A stretch of DNA of 64,000 nucleotides, from NCBI GenBank assembly GCA_017979445.1, contig CM030719.1, positions 26,341,996-26,405,995 on the forward strand. Direction: 5' to 3'. The stretch comes from Akebia trifoliata (Eukaryota; Streptophyta; Magnoliopsida; Ranunculales; Lardizabalaceae). This document shows positions 1 to 12,003 of the stretch, in pieces; within the stretch, counting starts at the first letter, position 1; each line of letters starts with the position of its first letter. The notes beneath the pieces are model-generated. The model was not told where the DNA came from. It saw nothing but the letters and a program-made list of their open reading frames with translations, and searched no databases. Position numbers and translations under genes: made by a program.

Positions 1-1689
1 TACTAAAACTGCCTTTGAGTTTTACAACTCAAAATTTTTATTTTTAAATCTGAGTTTTTCCATGAAATTTAGAAGACTTTGGTGTTCGAGTGTTAATTTT
101 ATAATCTAAGTGGGCTCAATGACCCGTAGTAAGATTTGAAATCTTACTGAGTTAGGCATGATGAGATGATTCATAAAGTAGGGTTTGTTAAGTAACAAAC
201 TTGATAAAATAAGCCATTTTTTAAAATAAAATTGCGATAGATAGGTTTGCCCCAGGTTTATCACTCTATAAACATTTCTTTTAGTACCTTATATTTTTTT
301 TAAATGATTTTTGAATACAATAAATTATCTTTATTATTTAATTTATAAAAAAAAATGTATTTTTTTGTTCCATATATGTATTTTTATTAATTTTTGTATA
401 CAATATAGTTAGATAAAATAAATTATCTTTTATATTTAATTTATAAAAAAAATTGTACCTCACCGATTGTAAATGAGGGTATTTTTTATCAGGTATATTT
501 TAATGATATTAGCACAATCAAGAAGATAATGAAAGACAAACAAACTCCTAAGTAAGTACATAAAATCTTTATATAACAAAATATTAATTTACCAAAGATG
601 AAAATTTTAAAAGAGAAAAAAAAAAAAAGAAGTGAAGTTAAAAAATTAATCAAAGAACATTGGATTCAAATAGAAGACTCTCTGTAATTTTATAAGAAAT
701 TTAGTTGATTTTGCAGCTTGGGCAACTCCTCTTAACCAAATACAAGAGTTGGACCTCTGAATAATTAAGTTGCGTCACAGATTTGGCCTTCAAGTTAATT
801 GTAAATGTTATAGCATTAAGAAAGTAATACAGTCTATAAATCTTGAAAAGTCCATACAAACTGACATAATCTCTACATGAATTTATTTAATGACAACTTT
901 TATGTAGACTACTACTCAGACTTTTGATTTTCCGAATCGTTACTACAAACCATTAGGCTCATTTTGTTGCTCCCTGCTAAAAGCTTACGATTAGTGCTCC
1001 ATAAGTATTCACCCACCTATAAAAAGCTGCAAACAGACCTTGCAGGAAGGGAAAAAAACACACATTAAGAATACATTTCATTAATTTGAATCATTTAGCA
1101 AAACAATTTAATCCAATTTAACTTGGGAAGGGAAGGGGAAAAAAGAGAATGTTTCAACAAAAAAAAGGGGGGAAAAGAACTGAACATTAAGAGACAACTT
1201 GGCTGGGTGCACAAATCCATATTCAAGTCAGAAAAACATAAAGAGTCCAACTATCCTTACTAAGATAGTGAAGAAAAAAAGCCTCATCCACCGTCAAAAT
1301 GACCTTGAGATGTGCAAAACTTGAGAAAACAATATAAGTTCAACACCAGGCTTCAAGTTCAAATGTTAAGGAGAATCTACATAAGAAAGTTGCTTATATT
1401 CAAAATAGAAAGTCCTAAAGGTGTCCCAAGTGAATCAGTTAAAAAATTCAAAAAATAAATAAAAATATCAAAATATAAAAATTGTAGTAAACCCACCTTT
1501 GAATTCAAATATATATATTTTTTCCCCTTAAAAAAAAATCAACTCAGAACTTCAAACACATGACTACAAGCTCAACCATTGAAACCTTCAAAAATACTGT
1601 ACTTTCAAAAAAATCATGCAAGAGGTAAAAAAAAATTCACCAAATAATTTGATGTCTGCACAAAATCTAAGAAAAGATTTGAATAGAAT
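1..1689. other. AT-rich intergenic DNA
   Basis: No reading frame with a recognisable domain, no RNA gene and no clear transposon end is visible. The stretch has many A and T runs and a short perfect palindrome near 130-148 (GTAAGATTTGAAATCTTAC). Confidence 0.5.
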
Positions 1690-2245
1690 TCAGAGGAAAT
1701 CTCACTTACGAACCTTCAGCCAAAGAAGAAAAGCATAATCAAGAAGTTTTAAATTGCTGACATCCATTAGTTCATGCAAAAGCAATTGAGTCATAACAAT
1801 TTGTAATCTAGTGAAAACGGAATGCCCATATGACATCTTTAAGCAAACAACTTTCCTTTCGAAATAAAGGAAATATGAAACAGGGTTTAAGTGCTGAAAT
1901 CTATATATCCATTCTAACAATTTGCATTTCAGATCCCAAATCAGCGTTGAGCACGAATTTCTCCAGTTGCAATAGTTGCTCTTAACTGGATTAAAGCCAG
2001 CGATATTAAACTTAGCGAATAATTCCTACCACTAAATCCTATATCAATCTGTGCTAAACAAAGTTTTTTTGAGTTCATGGCAGTCCAAGTGTTCAACATC
2101 ACTATTAGAATCCACTTGTAACCCCAACACACATCTTTCCATTTTGACAAGCTTGTCCATAGAAGTTAAGAGGTCGGAAAAAACCAAAAACCAACTGAGA
2201 ACAGACTTGATCAGCAAAGTTTCTACATCTACTTCAGTAAAATAA
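1690..2245 (-). pseudogene. Unrecognised exon-like fragment(s)
   Basis: Read on the minus strand, about 2240-2055 stays open and looks protein-like, with a hydrophobic stretch (LLIKSVLSWFLVFSDLL) followed by a charged part (MDKLVKMERCVLG). It ends at a TGA just after a lysine-rich piece. Two further open stretches in other frames follow at 2150-1941 and 1920-1702, the latter rich in Leu and aromatic residues (MTQLLLHELMDVSNLKLLDY). The codon choice looks more coding-like than the surrounding A/T runs, but no single frame joins the three pieces and I do not recognise a family. It could be terminal exons of a real gene with unseen introns, or a decayed gene. No function is proposed. Confidence 0.25.
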
Positions 2246-5200
2246 TGGTTTTTATAATTGCAAGTACAAAAGATATTTATTGGGGGCCTTTATTATGGAG
2301 AGAAAAGTTTTGAACTTTGATTTGATGCTACGGTGTAGATGTGGGCCTATCAGTTGATTGATCCAAATCATTCCATTGGTGGGACACCTCATGGCTGGGT
2401 CATAACCACCAACATTCATATCAACTGACTGTCTTAAACCTCCATTCAAAAATCAGGAAAAAATAAAAATCTGCATAACTAAATGACGTGTCCTTGTGGC
2501 ATGACAAATGAGGAAAAGAGAAAAGGACAGTAAAACTTTAAGGAATTACGATGGAAAAATGTATGTGACATTTCAAATATTTTCAACAAATAGGTGGCCA
2601 ATCAACTGAATGGTCCTTACTTCATATATCACCATGTGTGTGTTATACTATTAATGAGAATTTTTTGTCCTTAACGAACAACCCAAGAGGCCAAAAAAAG
2701 AAAAAGAAATAGAAGAAAGAAAGAACAAAAATTAAAACTTGTTTGTTTTTTGGTTATAGCATATTTCCCATCATAATAGAGCCCCACCTATGGAAAAATA
2801 AATGCTTCTCAAACACGTTAAAGTTTCTTACCGAAATAACAGTCAATGAATTTTTTTTTTTTTTCTCTCAAAGCTGAGTTTTAATTGGACTCACCGACAA
2901 CCCAGAGATCAAAGCTAAAAGGGTAAAATCAGTTTTTAAAAACAGGACTGACGGTCGTACTGGGTACAACTGGAAATTTTAGAAACATGGGTCCGGTTTA
3001 TAAAGAACCGCTACTTAATCTAGAATCATCAGTTTTTTAGGTTCAATGATTAAACTGTTGGGTTTGCGAACCGGTTCCAAACAAAGTCTTAAATCTTACA
3101 ACTTGGCATCCGTTGTAAAAGATAGTAAAAACTCAATCAATGCAACCCTATTTTAGTGTCAAAAGAAATCTATTCTTTCTTAAATTAAAATTCTAACAAA
3201 AAGGAAAATACCTTCCAAAAAAAATCTAACAAAAATCTTTTAGTATCAAACAAAATCTGAAAATCATATATTTATAAGGGTTACATTACAAAGAAAGAAA
3301 CCTTATTTATTTTTTATTTTTTAAAAAAGATAATAAAAAACCAATCAACCCTATTTTAGTGTCAAATGAAATCTATTATTTCTTAAATTTGAAGGGAAAA
3401 AAAGAAAGAAAATTTGTGGAAAGAAGATGATTTCCAAGTTTTTTTTTCTTTTTTTATTTATAAAAAGAAATTTATGTATTTGTCGATGTTCTTCATCAAG
3501 GATTCAAGAGGTATTTTCCCCTCATATTTTGTTTTGGTTCTGTGGGTCATGTAATTTATTTTTATGGAGTATGTTAATATGTTAATCTTTGAGTGTTGTT
3601 GCAGGATTTACAAATAAAGTTTGAAAAAACTTACCTTCCAAAAAAACGAATGTTTGAAAAACTTTGAAGGAAAAAAAGGGCATGATAAAACTATGGTACG
3701 ATATGTTGAATTTGAACCATTTTGAAATACTAGATATGATTAAATATGATTTATTGTATACACCAAAAGAGGACATAAAGCAAAGTTTCGGTTCGATCAT
3801 TGGTCTGGTTTTTAAAACATTGTATTGGATAAAATAATGAAAACAGAAGTAAAAGAGTCACTTGAATATTGATTCATCAAGCCTACCCTGAATCTTTGGA
3901 ATAAGGCTTTTGAGGATGATGATGAAACATTTGAATCAGACATATAATATAGAAATAATGAGAGCAAACTTGTCAGGATAGAACAAGTAGTTAGCACGTG
4001 GATTATAGTTTTCTACCTGGTCAATCAAGAATCAGTCTGTATATCATTAATATAGTTATAAAGAAGTTCAGTTCTTCAAAACACAAGATTATACAAAGAT
4101 AAGATAACACAGAATTTTATCCTTTTTGCAATTCTTTTGAAAAATATTACAAGCCTGAACTTTATATGACTTAAATAGTTATATACAAGTTATGTTCTTG
4201 AAAAGATAAGAAGACACAAATATGGAGTTTTCTTCTCAAATCAACTATCTTTTTATGGCTAAACATTCTTCAAATTGCTTTAAAATGCTTACTTAAAAGC
4301 ACTGTTCTCAAAATGTGATAAAGAACATAAAGATAGATGATCAAAAGCATAAAAGACAAAAAAAAAAAAAAGTTAACTAATTATACACAGATGATGAATT
4401 GAAGGCATGGGATGTATAAAAATAACAATCACTTTCAATGCGTTGGAATGTATTAAAATTATATAACAATAATTCTTGTACCTCTTCCTTCTTCTATTCC
4501 AATTTCCACTTTTACTATCGTTCATTGTCACACCACCAATGGAAACTCAACCCTGAGAGAGACAAGGATCCACATTTGAGTTACTGATGAATGACACGAG
4601 AATAAATACGTGAAGAAGGATAGTGAAATCCTAACATTAGCCACCTGGAATAACTCAAAAAACAGATACATGATGCACTAAAAGAATCAAAGAAACAAAT
4701 AGATTCATAAATGTGTCATTTTTTTAAGAATAAATACTCCATTAATAATGAAGAAGACACCAAGATATCAAAAATAAACCTCTATACAACATTTCAAAGT
4801 TTTTAAAGGCATGTGATGCACATGGCCTAAAGAGAAGTCCAGACTGAGGCTAATTGAAAACGTCTTGAAGTGTAAGTCATAAGTCTCACATTTCCCAATT
4901 TAAAAATAACAAATTAAGGTAATCCCCTTGCATTTCCCAATTCCAAGTTTCAAAATTTAGTTCCAAGTTTTAATCCCTTGCATTAATTACAATATAAAAT
5001 ATTAGTTTATTTTAATAAAATAAAAAAAATATTGGTTGTGAATTTGCACAAAGCACAACCCTTTCTCCATGCGTGTTTTCGACTATTTTTCCAAAATGAG
5101 AACAGAAATATGGAAGACTAATAAATAGTTTAGAAAATATAAATATAAAAAACAGAGAAAAAAAAAAGTAGAAAAATATATGTGAGACAAAATCCTCAAC

Positions 5201-5484
5201 CAAAAGGCATACACCTCAGTAACCTCATGTTGAGACGTACATCTTTTGGACACCTCTTTAAATTTTATATAATTTATTTATAAGTCCCATAAATGTGAGA
5301 CTTATGCCTTACGCCTCGAGAAGTTGGTCAGTCGAGTGCCATGTCTCACACATCAACACACATCTGAAAACATTTCAACAATTTTGTGTGTGCAAAAAAT
5401 GAATTTTTTTTTTTTAATAAGTAAAATAAAACATAACTTTTAGATGTGCAAAAAATGATTAGAAAGATAGAAAAACAATCTATT
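2246..5484. other. AT-rich intergenic DNA
   Basis: Long A/T-rich spacer downstream of the first F-box gene. It has poly-T and poly-A runs, including ones near 2852, 3438 and 5406. The stretch 2880-3130 is less AT-rich and looks like old repeat DNA, but I could not assign it. No supported gene. Confidence 0.5.
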
Positions 5485-6624
5485 TTACCTCTTTTTTCTA
5501 TAGTTATTCTTTAGCCTTTTGCTCCCTTCCGCATGTTCCTGCCCCACATAGGTACCTGAATTGAGTGAAACAAGGGTCCCTATGTACGTCACGGCCTCAA
5601 ACCAACCCAAAATACCGTGGATCTGAAGAATCCTAGCCCTTTCACTCTTAGGGTCATACAAAACAAGATCTTTGTTATGCTTTTCTATCATAATTTCACC
5701 ATTCTTTGAAAAACATAGAGGCTTCAAGTACTCATATGACATAATAATTGTTGGATGTTTGATGGTGAATAATTTAGCCCAGGACTCTCTTACTCCATAA
5801 TCCTTCATCACCCATACCTCAACACGATAATTATAGAAATTACGTAGAATGCAAAGGCTTCCACCCAATACCCCCAAATTCATGCGAAACTCATCATCCC
5901 CACAATCAGGCTGTGGTACCTCTCGATAGTCCTCATCTCCAATATCAAAAGATACAATTAATTTGGATAAATTCAATTCAGGATGACGAGTAGCAATCCA
6001 ATGAAGAGACCCATTCAAGAGTATTCCCGGAGTATTTTCACAACCAAGGTAATAAGGAATACTATGGATCCTTCTCCATGAATTCGTTCCAAGTGTATAG
6101 ACCTCGACCACAGAATCATAAGCTCCATCTTCTTCATCAACAAAGTAAATAATTCTTACCACCTTGTACTCATCAATGGTGTGATCATAACCAAAACCAT
6201 AAACAATGGCAGAACAGATTTCCCAACCCCTAGGAACCGGAAAATCGATAGGTGCATTGGGTAATTTCTTGTATTCTTTGGTGCATGGATTCCAAAGACA
6301 AATAACATCTTCACAAGGAGTTATACATAGTAATCCATTACAAGAACCCATAATTTCAACCCCATAATTTGGAGATTTAAATGAATAATCGATCTCTACT
6401 GCTTCGACAAGCGATTCATTAAGATCTATAGAGTAGAGGTAAAAATATCTAAGCATAAGATTAAGGTGGTTGTTTTCAATTGCTCGATTGAGGTGCATTT
6501 TAACGAAATTAGGGTCACTAACTAAATCGCGCCAAAGCTTGCAAACGCACCTGAATCGTAAGAGAGACTTTGCGGGCAGCCATGAGAGGATATTCAAGAT
6601 GATATCTTCAGGAAGATTCGACAT
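5485..6624 (-). CDS. F-box protein with F-box associated (FBA) domain
   Basis: Single-exon gene of about 379 residues. The N terminus is a canonical F-box (LPEDIILNILSWLPAKSLL, then RFRCVCKLWRDLVSDPNF), which in this family binds SKP1/ASK in SCF E3 ubiquitin ligases. The rest is the plant FBA fold, recognised by MGSCNGLLC (about residue 95), WNPCTKEYKKLP, YGFGYD, YKVVRI, VEVYTLGTNSWR, LLNGSLHWIA, VEVWVMKDYG.RESW and LVLYDPKSE. Normal F-box/FBA proteins are 350-420 residues, so it is full length. A longer frame opens at a GTG at 6630, but the first ATG is at 6624 and sits immediately before the F-box, so I use that. The C terminus has a basic tail (about SKRLKNNYRKKR). It is more divergent from the other F-box copies here than they are from each other. 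No frameshift or stop: probably functional. The substrate is unknown. Confidence 0.9.
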   Translation of the reverse strand: MSNLPEDIILNILSWLPAKSLLRFRCVCKLWRDLVSDPNFVKMHLNRAIENNHLNLMLRYFYLYSIDLNESLVEAVEIDYSFKSPNYGVEIMGSCNGLLCITPCEDVICLWNPCTKEYKKLPNAPIDFPVPRGWEICSAIVYGFGYDHTIDEYKVVRIIYFVDEEDGAYDSVVEVYTLGTNSWRRIHSIPYYLGCENTPGILLNGSLHWIATRHPELNLSKLIVSFDIGDEDYREVPQPDCGDDEFRMNLGVLGGSLCILRNFYNYRVEVWVMKDYGVRESWAKLFTIKHPTIIMSYEYLKPLCFSKNGEIMIEKHNKDLVLYDPKSERARILQIHGILGWFEAVTYIGTLVSLNSGTYVGQEHAEGSKRLKNNYRKKR

Positions 6625-7311
6625 CGCCACTTTCTCTTCTTCGTTCTTTAGGTTCTATTGGGGAAGAAAGAGAGGGGATCGGAGGGTAACCCCTTTAGGG
6701 TCTGCGTGATTTTCTCGATTTCATTTTTCCTCTATTTTAAATTCCAAACCGAATCAGGAAATTAATAAATCCAGATAGAGAAATTAATAAATCCAGATAG
6801 GAAAATATAGTAAAGAGAGTGCAAGAGAGCTTCTATTGCCACACCAGCTTTTGCTAACACCACCTCCAAGATGTGTGCAGTTTCCTTATTTGGTGAATAA
6901 TACGCCATCCAACTTTATTGGTTTTCCTATTTTAACTGGGCATGGTTTTAAAACTCATTTTGATGACCGAGTCATCTCGAACGAGTTTTCTGTTACATTT
7001 GAGTCGTCTTGTGATCAACAATGAGAAAAATGCACCGTGATTTTAAATCTTTGACTTGTTTATCTGTCTCGTTGGTGGACGATTCCGAGACATATTGGAC
7101 GAGTCATCTTGGTCTCAGATGAGATTTAAAACCACTCAAAGACGACAAACTCTAGTAAAATATAAGAGGGAAGGAGACGAAGCTTGAAATGATAACAAAC
7201 AAAAATATGATGTTTTCTATTCCGATTGATTATATTTAGGACATCAAGTAATTTAAATATTTTGCATTCTTAAAAACCAAAAATGCCGTTCGTCATTACC
7301 ACTAATCACAT
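6625..7311. other. Divergent intergenic region
   Basis: Lies between the minus-strand F-box gene and the plus-strand F-box pseudogene, so it would hold the promoters of both. A 21-bp direct repeat occurs twice at 6758-6800 (core AATTAATAAATCCAGATAG). No clear TATA box or gene otherwise. Confidence 0.4.
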
Positions 7312-8390
7312 ATGGACATAACTCTAAACTGAATTAGCAAACCAGTGAGAACAATAGAGGATCTGCCCATCCATTCTCTACTTAAAAGCATGTGTGTATG
7401 CTCCACATGGCACAATTTAGCTAAAGAACCTCGTTTTGCTAACATGCACTTCATTCAATCTTCTCGAAATCAAAACCTTTGTTTCATACTTCAAACCTTG
7501 TTCACATCTGAATTCTATGTTATAGCAGATTACAAGACTTGTGATGTAGTCACTCATCTCGTTAATTCACCATTTAAGCCTTCGCCTTCGAGGTTCCAAT
7601 TAATGGGTCTTGTAATGGATTAATTTGCTTAGCAAATCATTCTTATAATCATATGTGCAATCCTCCAACCGGCGAGTTCATGAAGGTAATCAAATATAAT
7701 ATTTATGATTTTTTTTTTCTGTTGGGTTTTGATTCCGAAAAGAAGAAGTATAAGGTGGTAAGAATGAAATTAGTTGAATATTTTGGATCATTAGAGGTTG
7801 ATGTGCATACCCTTGGTGCTGATTCTTGGAGAAGTATCGGTTTTCCCCCGAAGATTGATTGTAGGGGTCTGGCTGTTTTAATTAATGGAAATTTGCATTG
7901 GTTGTGTGTTGATAGTTCACTTGAAGGTGATTCTACCATTGTTAATTCTATCATTGCTGTCAGTGTGGGAGATGAAAAAATCCGATTTACTCAAACTCCT
8001 CCCTCTATTGTTGGAAAGAATAATCTTGAAATTTATTTGGGATCTTTGGGAGGGTGTCTTTCCGTGGTTGATAATAGCTCTAATGAATGTGCCAAAGTAT
8101 GGGTAATGAAGTGTTATGGCATGGGTGAGTCTTGGACTAAAGAGTTCATTATTAAAAAGCCTAAGATGAGTGATTCAATAGGGAGAGGAACGATGTGAAC
8201 CTTAAGCATACAAAACGATGGCAAAATTCTAGTGGAGTATGCTTGTTTGAAATTGTTCTCATATGATCCTCAAAGCAAAATCCTTAAGGATCTTAGAATT
8301 CGCGGGCTTCCAGGAGAATTCATAGCATTTCCTCATGTGGCAACTCTTGTTTCATTAAAGGATGCTTTTGCACCAGAGAGTCAATCGTGA
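7312..8390 (+). pseudogene. F-box/FBA pseudogene, four lesions
   Basis: Clear relative of the gene at 12004. The ancestral ATG is at 7312, in frame with the F-box. The lesions are: a TGA at codon 7 (7330-7332); loss of 36 bp inside the F-box, so that an LP pair now joins directly to IHSLLKS; a 1-base deletion near 7607 that ends the frame at 7621-7623 right after the MG(S)CNG motif; and a CGA-to-TGA change at 8196-8198. Between lesions the protein remains legible: YKVVRMKLVEYFGSLEVDVH, HTLGADSWRSIG, VLINGNLHWLC, KVWVMKCYGMGESWTKEF and KLFSYDPQSKILKDLRIRG. The end, AFPHVATLVSLKDAFAPESQ, matches the family C terminus. Not expected to make a working SCF receptor. Confidence 0.9.
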
Positions 8391-9095
8391 GAAGATGAAA
8401 TTGGAAAGAAAAAGAACATGAGAAAGATTCAATAAGGTAAACTATAAACTATTTTGACTTGATAATCCTTGTGTTTGAAAACCATTTACGACAAAATAAA
8501 GTCATTATTCCATTTCCATAAATGTTTTAAACATGTTGGAACTTTGTATGTGTCTTTACTCGTTCTATTTATACTTTAAGATTCTTAAAACGGCTATTTG
8601 ATTCATAATGTATCGTCCATAGCTATTCAATTAATCTTATACAATCATAGAGAATCACATTTCTTGTTCATACCACTAGTAACCAATGTTGGAAATCCTT
8701 ATAATGGATCCATTTCCTCACGTGGCAACACTTGTTTCTTAAAGGATGCTTTTGCACCAGAGAGTCAATCGTAAGAAATGAAATTGGAAAGAAAAAGAAC
8801 GGGAGAAAGATTCAATAAGGTAAACTATAAACTATTTTGACTTAATAATCCTTGTGTTTGAAAACCATTTATACAAAAATAAAGTCATTATTCCATTTCC
8901 ATAAATGTTTTTAACATGTTGGAACTTTGTATGTCTCTTTACTCGTTCTATTTATACTTCAAGATTCTTAAAAACGGCTATTTGATTCATAATTGTATCG
9001 TCCATAGCTATTCAATTTAATCTTATACCATCATAGAGAATCACATTTCTTGTTCATACCACTAGTAACCAATGTTGGAAATCCTTATAATGGAT
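8326..9095 (+). repeat. Two-copy tandem duplication, 385-bp unit
   Basis: Copy 1 is 8326-8710 and copy 2 is 8711-about 9095. Both start at CATTTCCTCA.GTGGCAAC and end at TTGGAAATCCTTATAATGGATC. The unit contains the last 22 codons of the F-box pseudogene plus its 3' flank. The copies differ by scattered substitutions and small indels (for example TCATTAAAGG against TCTTAAAGG), so the duplication is fairly young. Confidence 0.9.
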
Positions 9096-9978
9096 CACCA
9101 AATCCTCAAATCTGCTGGAGCTCTCTTCGGTTTTGGAGTTAAAGAACAAGAAATGAGGAAGCCTTCTTTATCTTGCAGAGTATTTGTGGGTTGGGGCCGG
9201 AAGAATCAATTGCTTCATGTTCAAGTCTTGACATTATATATCATTAAATCCATTGCTTCATGTTTAAGTCTCACTTCACCAGTATTTGAATTTATTAAAA
9301 GAGATCCCATGATATCAGTTGGCTGACTTTGTTCTAAGCTTTTAAAAATATTACAAATGGCAAGAATTTTGATTGCTTTGAGACATATTTAGCAGATTCT
9401 AGTATGCTTTTATCCAATGGTCATAGAGGAAAAGAAAAGATGGTATATTTATTAGCATATTTAGCCAAATTAAGTCTAGAAAATTACGTCTTGAAACAGT
9501 GGGTATAACTCCTTTATCAAAACCAACCTGTTTGAAGAACTCGACTCTGTTGTGTTCTGTTGCATATTGTAGTTGAACATGCCATTGAATAAGGTGTGCT
9601 CCCATGTCTGTTTAGTTCGAGTCCTCTGAATTCTAGAATGGTTATATAATCAAATTTGCAAACCCCAATCAACATCAATGAGGTACATTTAAATCTTCAA
9701 AACTCTACAGTGTAAATGTTTTGCGTTGCAAATGTTTTACGGTGTAAAATTTACTGTAACATAGTTACCATTGAAAAATCTCTTACAAATTCATTTTTTG
9801 TGCTTGGTTGATTTTTGCAATTAATAAATTTTGCAGCGATTTCTTGTTAAAAACTTAGAAATAATTTTCTTTGAACCTGCAATCCTCACCATTCAATTAA
9901 ATGTGAACACTGAGTGATATGGTGCTAGTAGTAACTATGTTACCAACCACAAGTAATAGTGTTGTTTGTCAACACCAA
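9096..9978 (+). repeat. F-box 3'-flank repeat, copy 1
   Basis: 9096-9330 matches the flank of the 12 kb F-box gene near 13550-13780 (shared TTTGTGGGTTGGGGC and CATGATATCAGTTGGCTGAC-like stretches). 9490-9660 matches 14280-14480 (shared AACCTGTTTGAAGAACTC and TGTTGCATATTGT). The F-box copies were therefore duplicated together with more than 1 kb of downstream DNA. No gene is seen in the remainder. Confidence 0.7.
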
Positions 9979-10616
9979 GGGGGCGTTTGGTTCGGATTCT
10001 AGAGTCGGATTCTGACTCGTAATCTGATTCTAGAACCCGATGCATTGTGTGGTTCGGATTATCAAACTGAATTTTTCATGATCAGGAATCAAAATTATGG
10101 AGAATCATAAACATTTCTCAGGTTGTTTCTCCTAATTCTCACATACTATACACTTTGGTGACCTTGAAATACATCTTATTTCAAGATCTTGCAATAATAA
10201 TAATAATAACAACAAAAGTAACAATCATAATTATAATTATAATAATAGTTTTTGAAATAAAAATACAAAATAATCATAATTTTTTGGGTAATCTTAACAT
10301 ACTCCTCAATGTATAATTCACTTGAAAACTAATAGAAAATGACTTAAATATCCTTTTTCAACTCTTTCCAAAAAAAATTTAATTTTTTAGCCAAAAGATT
10401 AATTATTTTCAATCTCTAGGACATATATTTTTATACCTATTTTCAATCTCAAGAAGTGTAATTAGGAAAAAAAAAAAAAAATCACAGATTATTTTTTAGA
10501 AACAATATTAGTTGAACGAGCTTTTTGATTTTGAAAATCAATTTTCTATAATCTGATTTTGAAAATTCATAATCAGAATCAAGAATTAGTTTCTACAATC
10601 AAAATCAAATGCCCCC
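9979..10616. mobile_element. Tourist-like (PIF/Harbinger) MITE, about 640 bp
   Basis: The left end reads GGGGGCGTTTGGTT and the right end, reverse complemented, GGGGGCATTTGATT: terminal inverted repeats typical of Tourist-like MITEs. The 3 bp flanking the ends are CAA on the left and TAA on the right, one mismatch from the usual TWA target duplication. The inside is AT-rich and non-coding, with a second tier of inverted sequence (TTTTGATTCTGAT-type motifs). Confidence 0.65.
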
Positions 10617-10674
10617 TAAGAGAGTTAATTAAACACTAATTGCACATACAACATTTCTACACTAATAATACTAA

Positions 10675-10838
10675 AATGACCTCAAGATTGGACCTCACAT
10701 CACCCACCCTGAAGTGAAAGTGTATGGGAACCATAGATGCTTTCCACGAGATATGAGTAGAAAGCATCTATGATTCCTAGTTCCTGTCCACTTTCACATC
10801 AAGATGTGCAATATGAGGTCTAATCTTGATGTCACTCT
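10675..10838. repeat. Foldback hairpin, copy A
   Basis: Imperfect inverted repeat with arms of about 75-80 bp. The left arm (from 10675) contains GACCTCAAGATTGGACCTCA, GTGAAAGTG and ATAGATGCTTTC. The right arm (to 10838) carries GAAAGCATCTAT, CACTTTCAC and TGAGGTCTAATCTTGATGTC. The short loop is near 10748-10759. The apical stem recurs at 14952, 37765 and, more loosely, at 13281 and 15420. Confidence 0.75.
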
Positions 10839-11086
10839 TAGGGGTGAATTTACAATGGGGGCACTTGCCCTCATAAGAATTTTCAAAGTCTTTGGATTAG
10901 TGAGTTATTATGACAGATTTTAATTATGGATAAAAAAAATCTCCACCATCGCCTCCACAAATTTTTTTTTCCACTCTTACTTGCCACCACAACTATTTTT
11001 TTTCCCACTCTTAACTGTCCCCACAAGAAAAGAAAAATTATACTCTTGATTGCCCCTACATGGGCAAAATCCTAGTTCCGCCCCTG
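10839..11086. mobile_element. hAT-like MITE, 248 bp, with 8-bp TSD
   Basis: The ends are TAGGGGTGAATTTA and, on the other strand, CAGGGGCGGAACTA. A perfect 8-bp direct repeat GTCACTCT flanks it at 10831-10838 and 11087-11094. An 8-bp TSD with (C/T)AGGGG ends is diagnostic of hAT-superfamily MITEs. Non-coding interior with GGGGGCACTTGCCC near the left end. It inserted in the outer arm of foldback copy A. Confidence 0.85.
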
Positions 11087-11094
11087 GTCACTCT

Positions 11095-12003
11095 AGCACG
11101 ACTCTTCTGCACTGAGCACTAACAACTCATGCTTAGTACAACAACAAAATAATATTAAGGTCACCTCATTGCATACTTGTAAGTATCGTAAGTAGGGATC
11201 CCTACACAAAAGAAAAGGGAAGATTACTTTGTGGACCTGTGTTAGGGACATGTTTCTAAATGCACCTTAAGTAACTTAATGCGGTATCCTTTCAACCCAA
11301 TTAATAAAAATCAGTAATGGCCCCTCATCACGATAAAATGAAGAATTCAAATCATCAAGATCAACCATTCAAATCATTGATCTCAACAATATGAATTGTT
11401 GATCTTGACGGTTTGAGTCTTTGATCACAATGATCCATGTTCAGTCTCTGAGATTGACAATTTATAATCATTGCACTTGATGATTATAAAAGATCGATCT
11501 CAATGATTGGAGCAAAGGTCCATCTCAGTGATTTGAATTGATTGATCTTGACAATTTGAATTATTAAAAAAGAAAAATTGAAAGCCGTCAACTCGATGAT
11601 GGTAAGAGATGATTGGAACAAAGGTCGATTTGAACGATTTGAATTGATTGATCTCGACAATTTGAATCATTAAAAAAATTGAATGAGGGTTGAGAGGCCA
11701 TTAAGAAAATAAAAAATTTAGTTAAACACAACATATCACAATAGGAAAGACTAATTTGGAAGAAAAGAGAGAGAGAAAGAAGTCTTAAATTATTTAAAAT
11801 AAAATATATATAATCAAAACATACTTGTAATTTAAGAAATTGGGTATAGTAAGTAAAGATTGGGGTGCCGATAGCATGTCTCTATTAATAAATATTTCGG
11901 ATGCTTAAGAGCAAAAATTTCATTTCACTTTCCATCGCAATGACCCAATTTCACCACCACTCTCACTCTCACTCGCACTCACAAATGGACAAAATCGTAA
12001 CTA
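11095..12003. other. Intergenic DNA with degenerate short repeats, 5' region of F-box gene
   Basis: 11340-11690 is a patchwork of imperfect repeats of TTGATCTCGACAATTTGAAT. Two longer units, about 11497-11582 and 11610-11687, share GATTGGAGCAAAGGTC and TTGAATTGATTGATCT. Near 11760-11780 there is a GA-rich run, and at 11955-11985 a CACTCTCACTCTCACTCGCA run just upstream of the F-box start, as in many plant 5' UTRs. No other gene. Confidence 0.5.

Noticed and set aside
6625..6630. Upstream GTG start for the first F-box gene
   Set aside because: An ATG two codons later, directly before the F-box, is the normal eukaryotic start.
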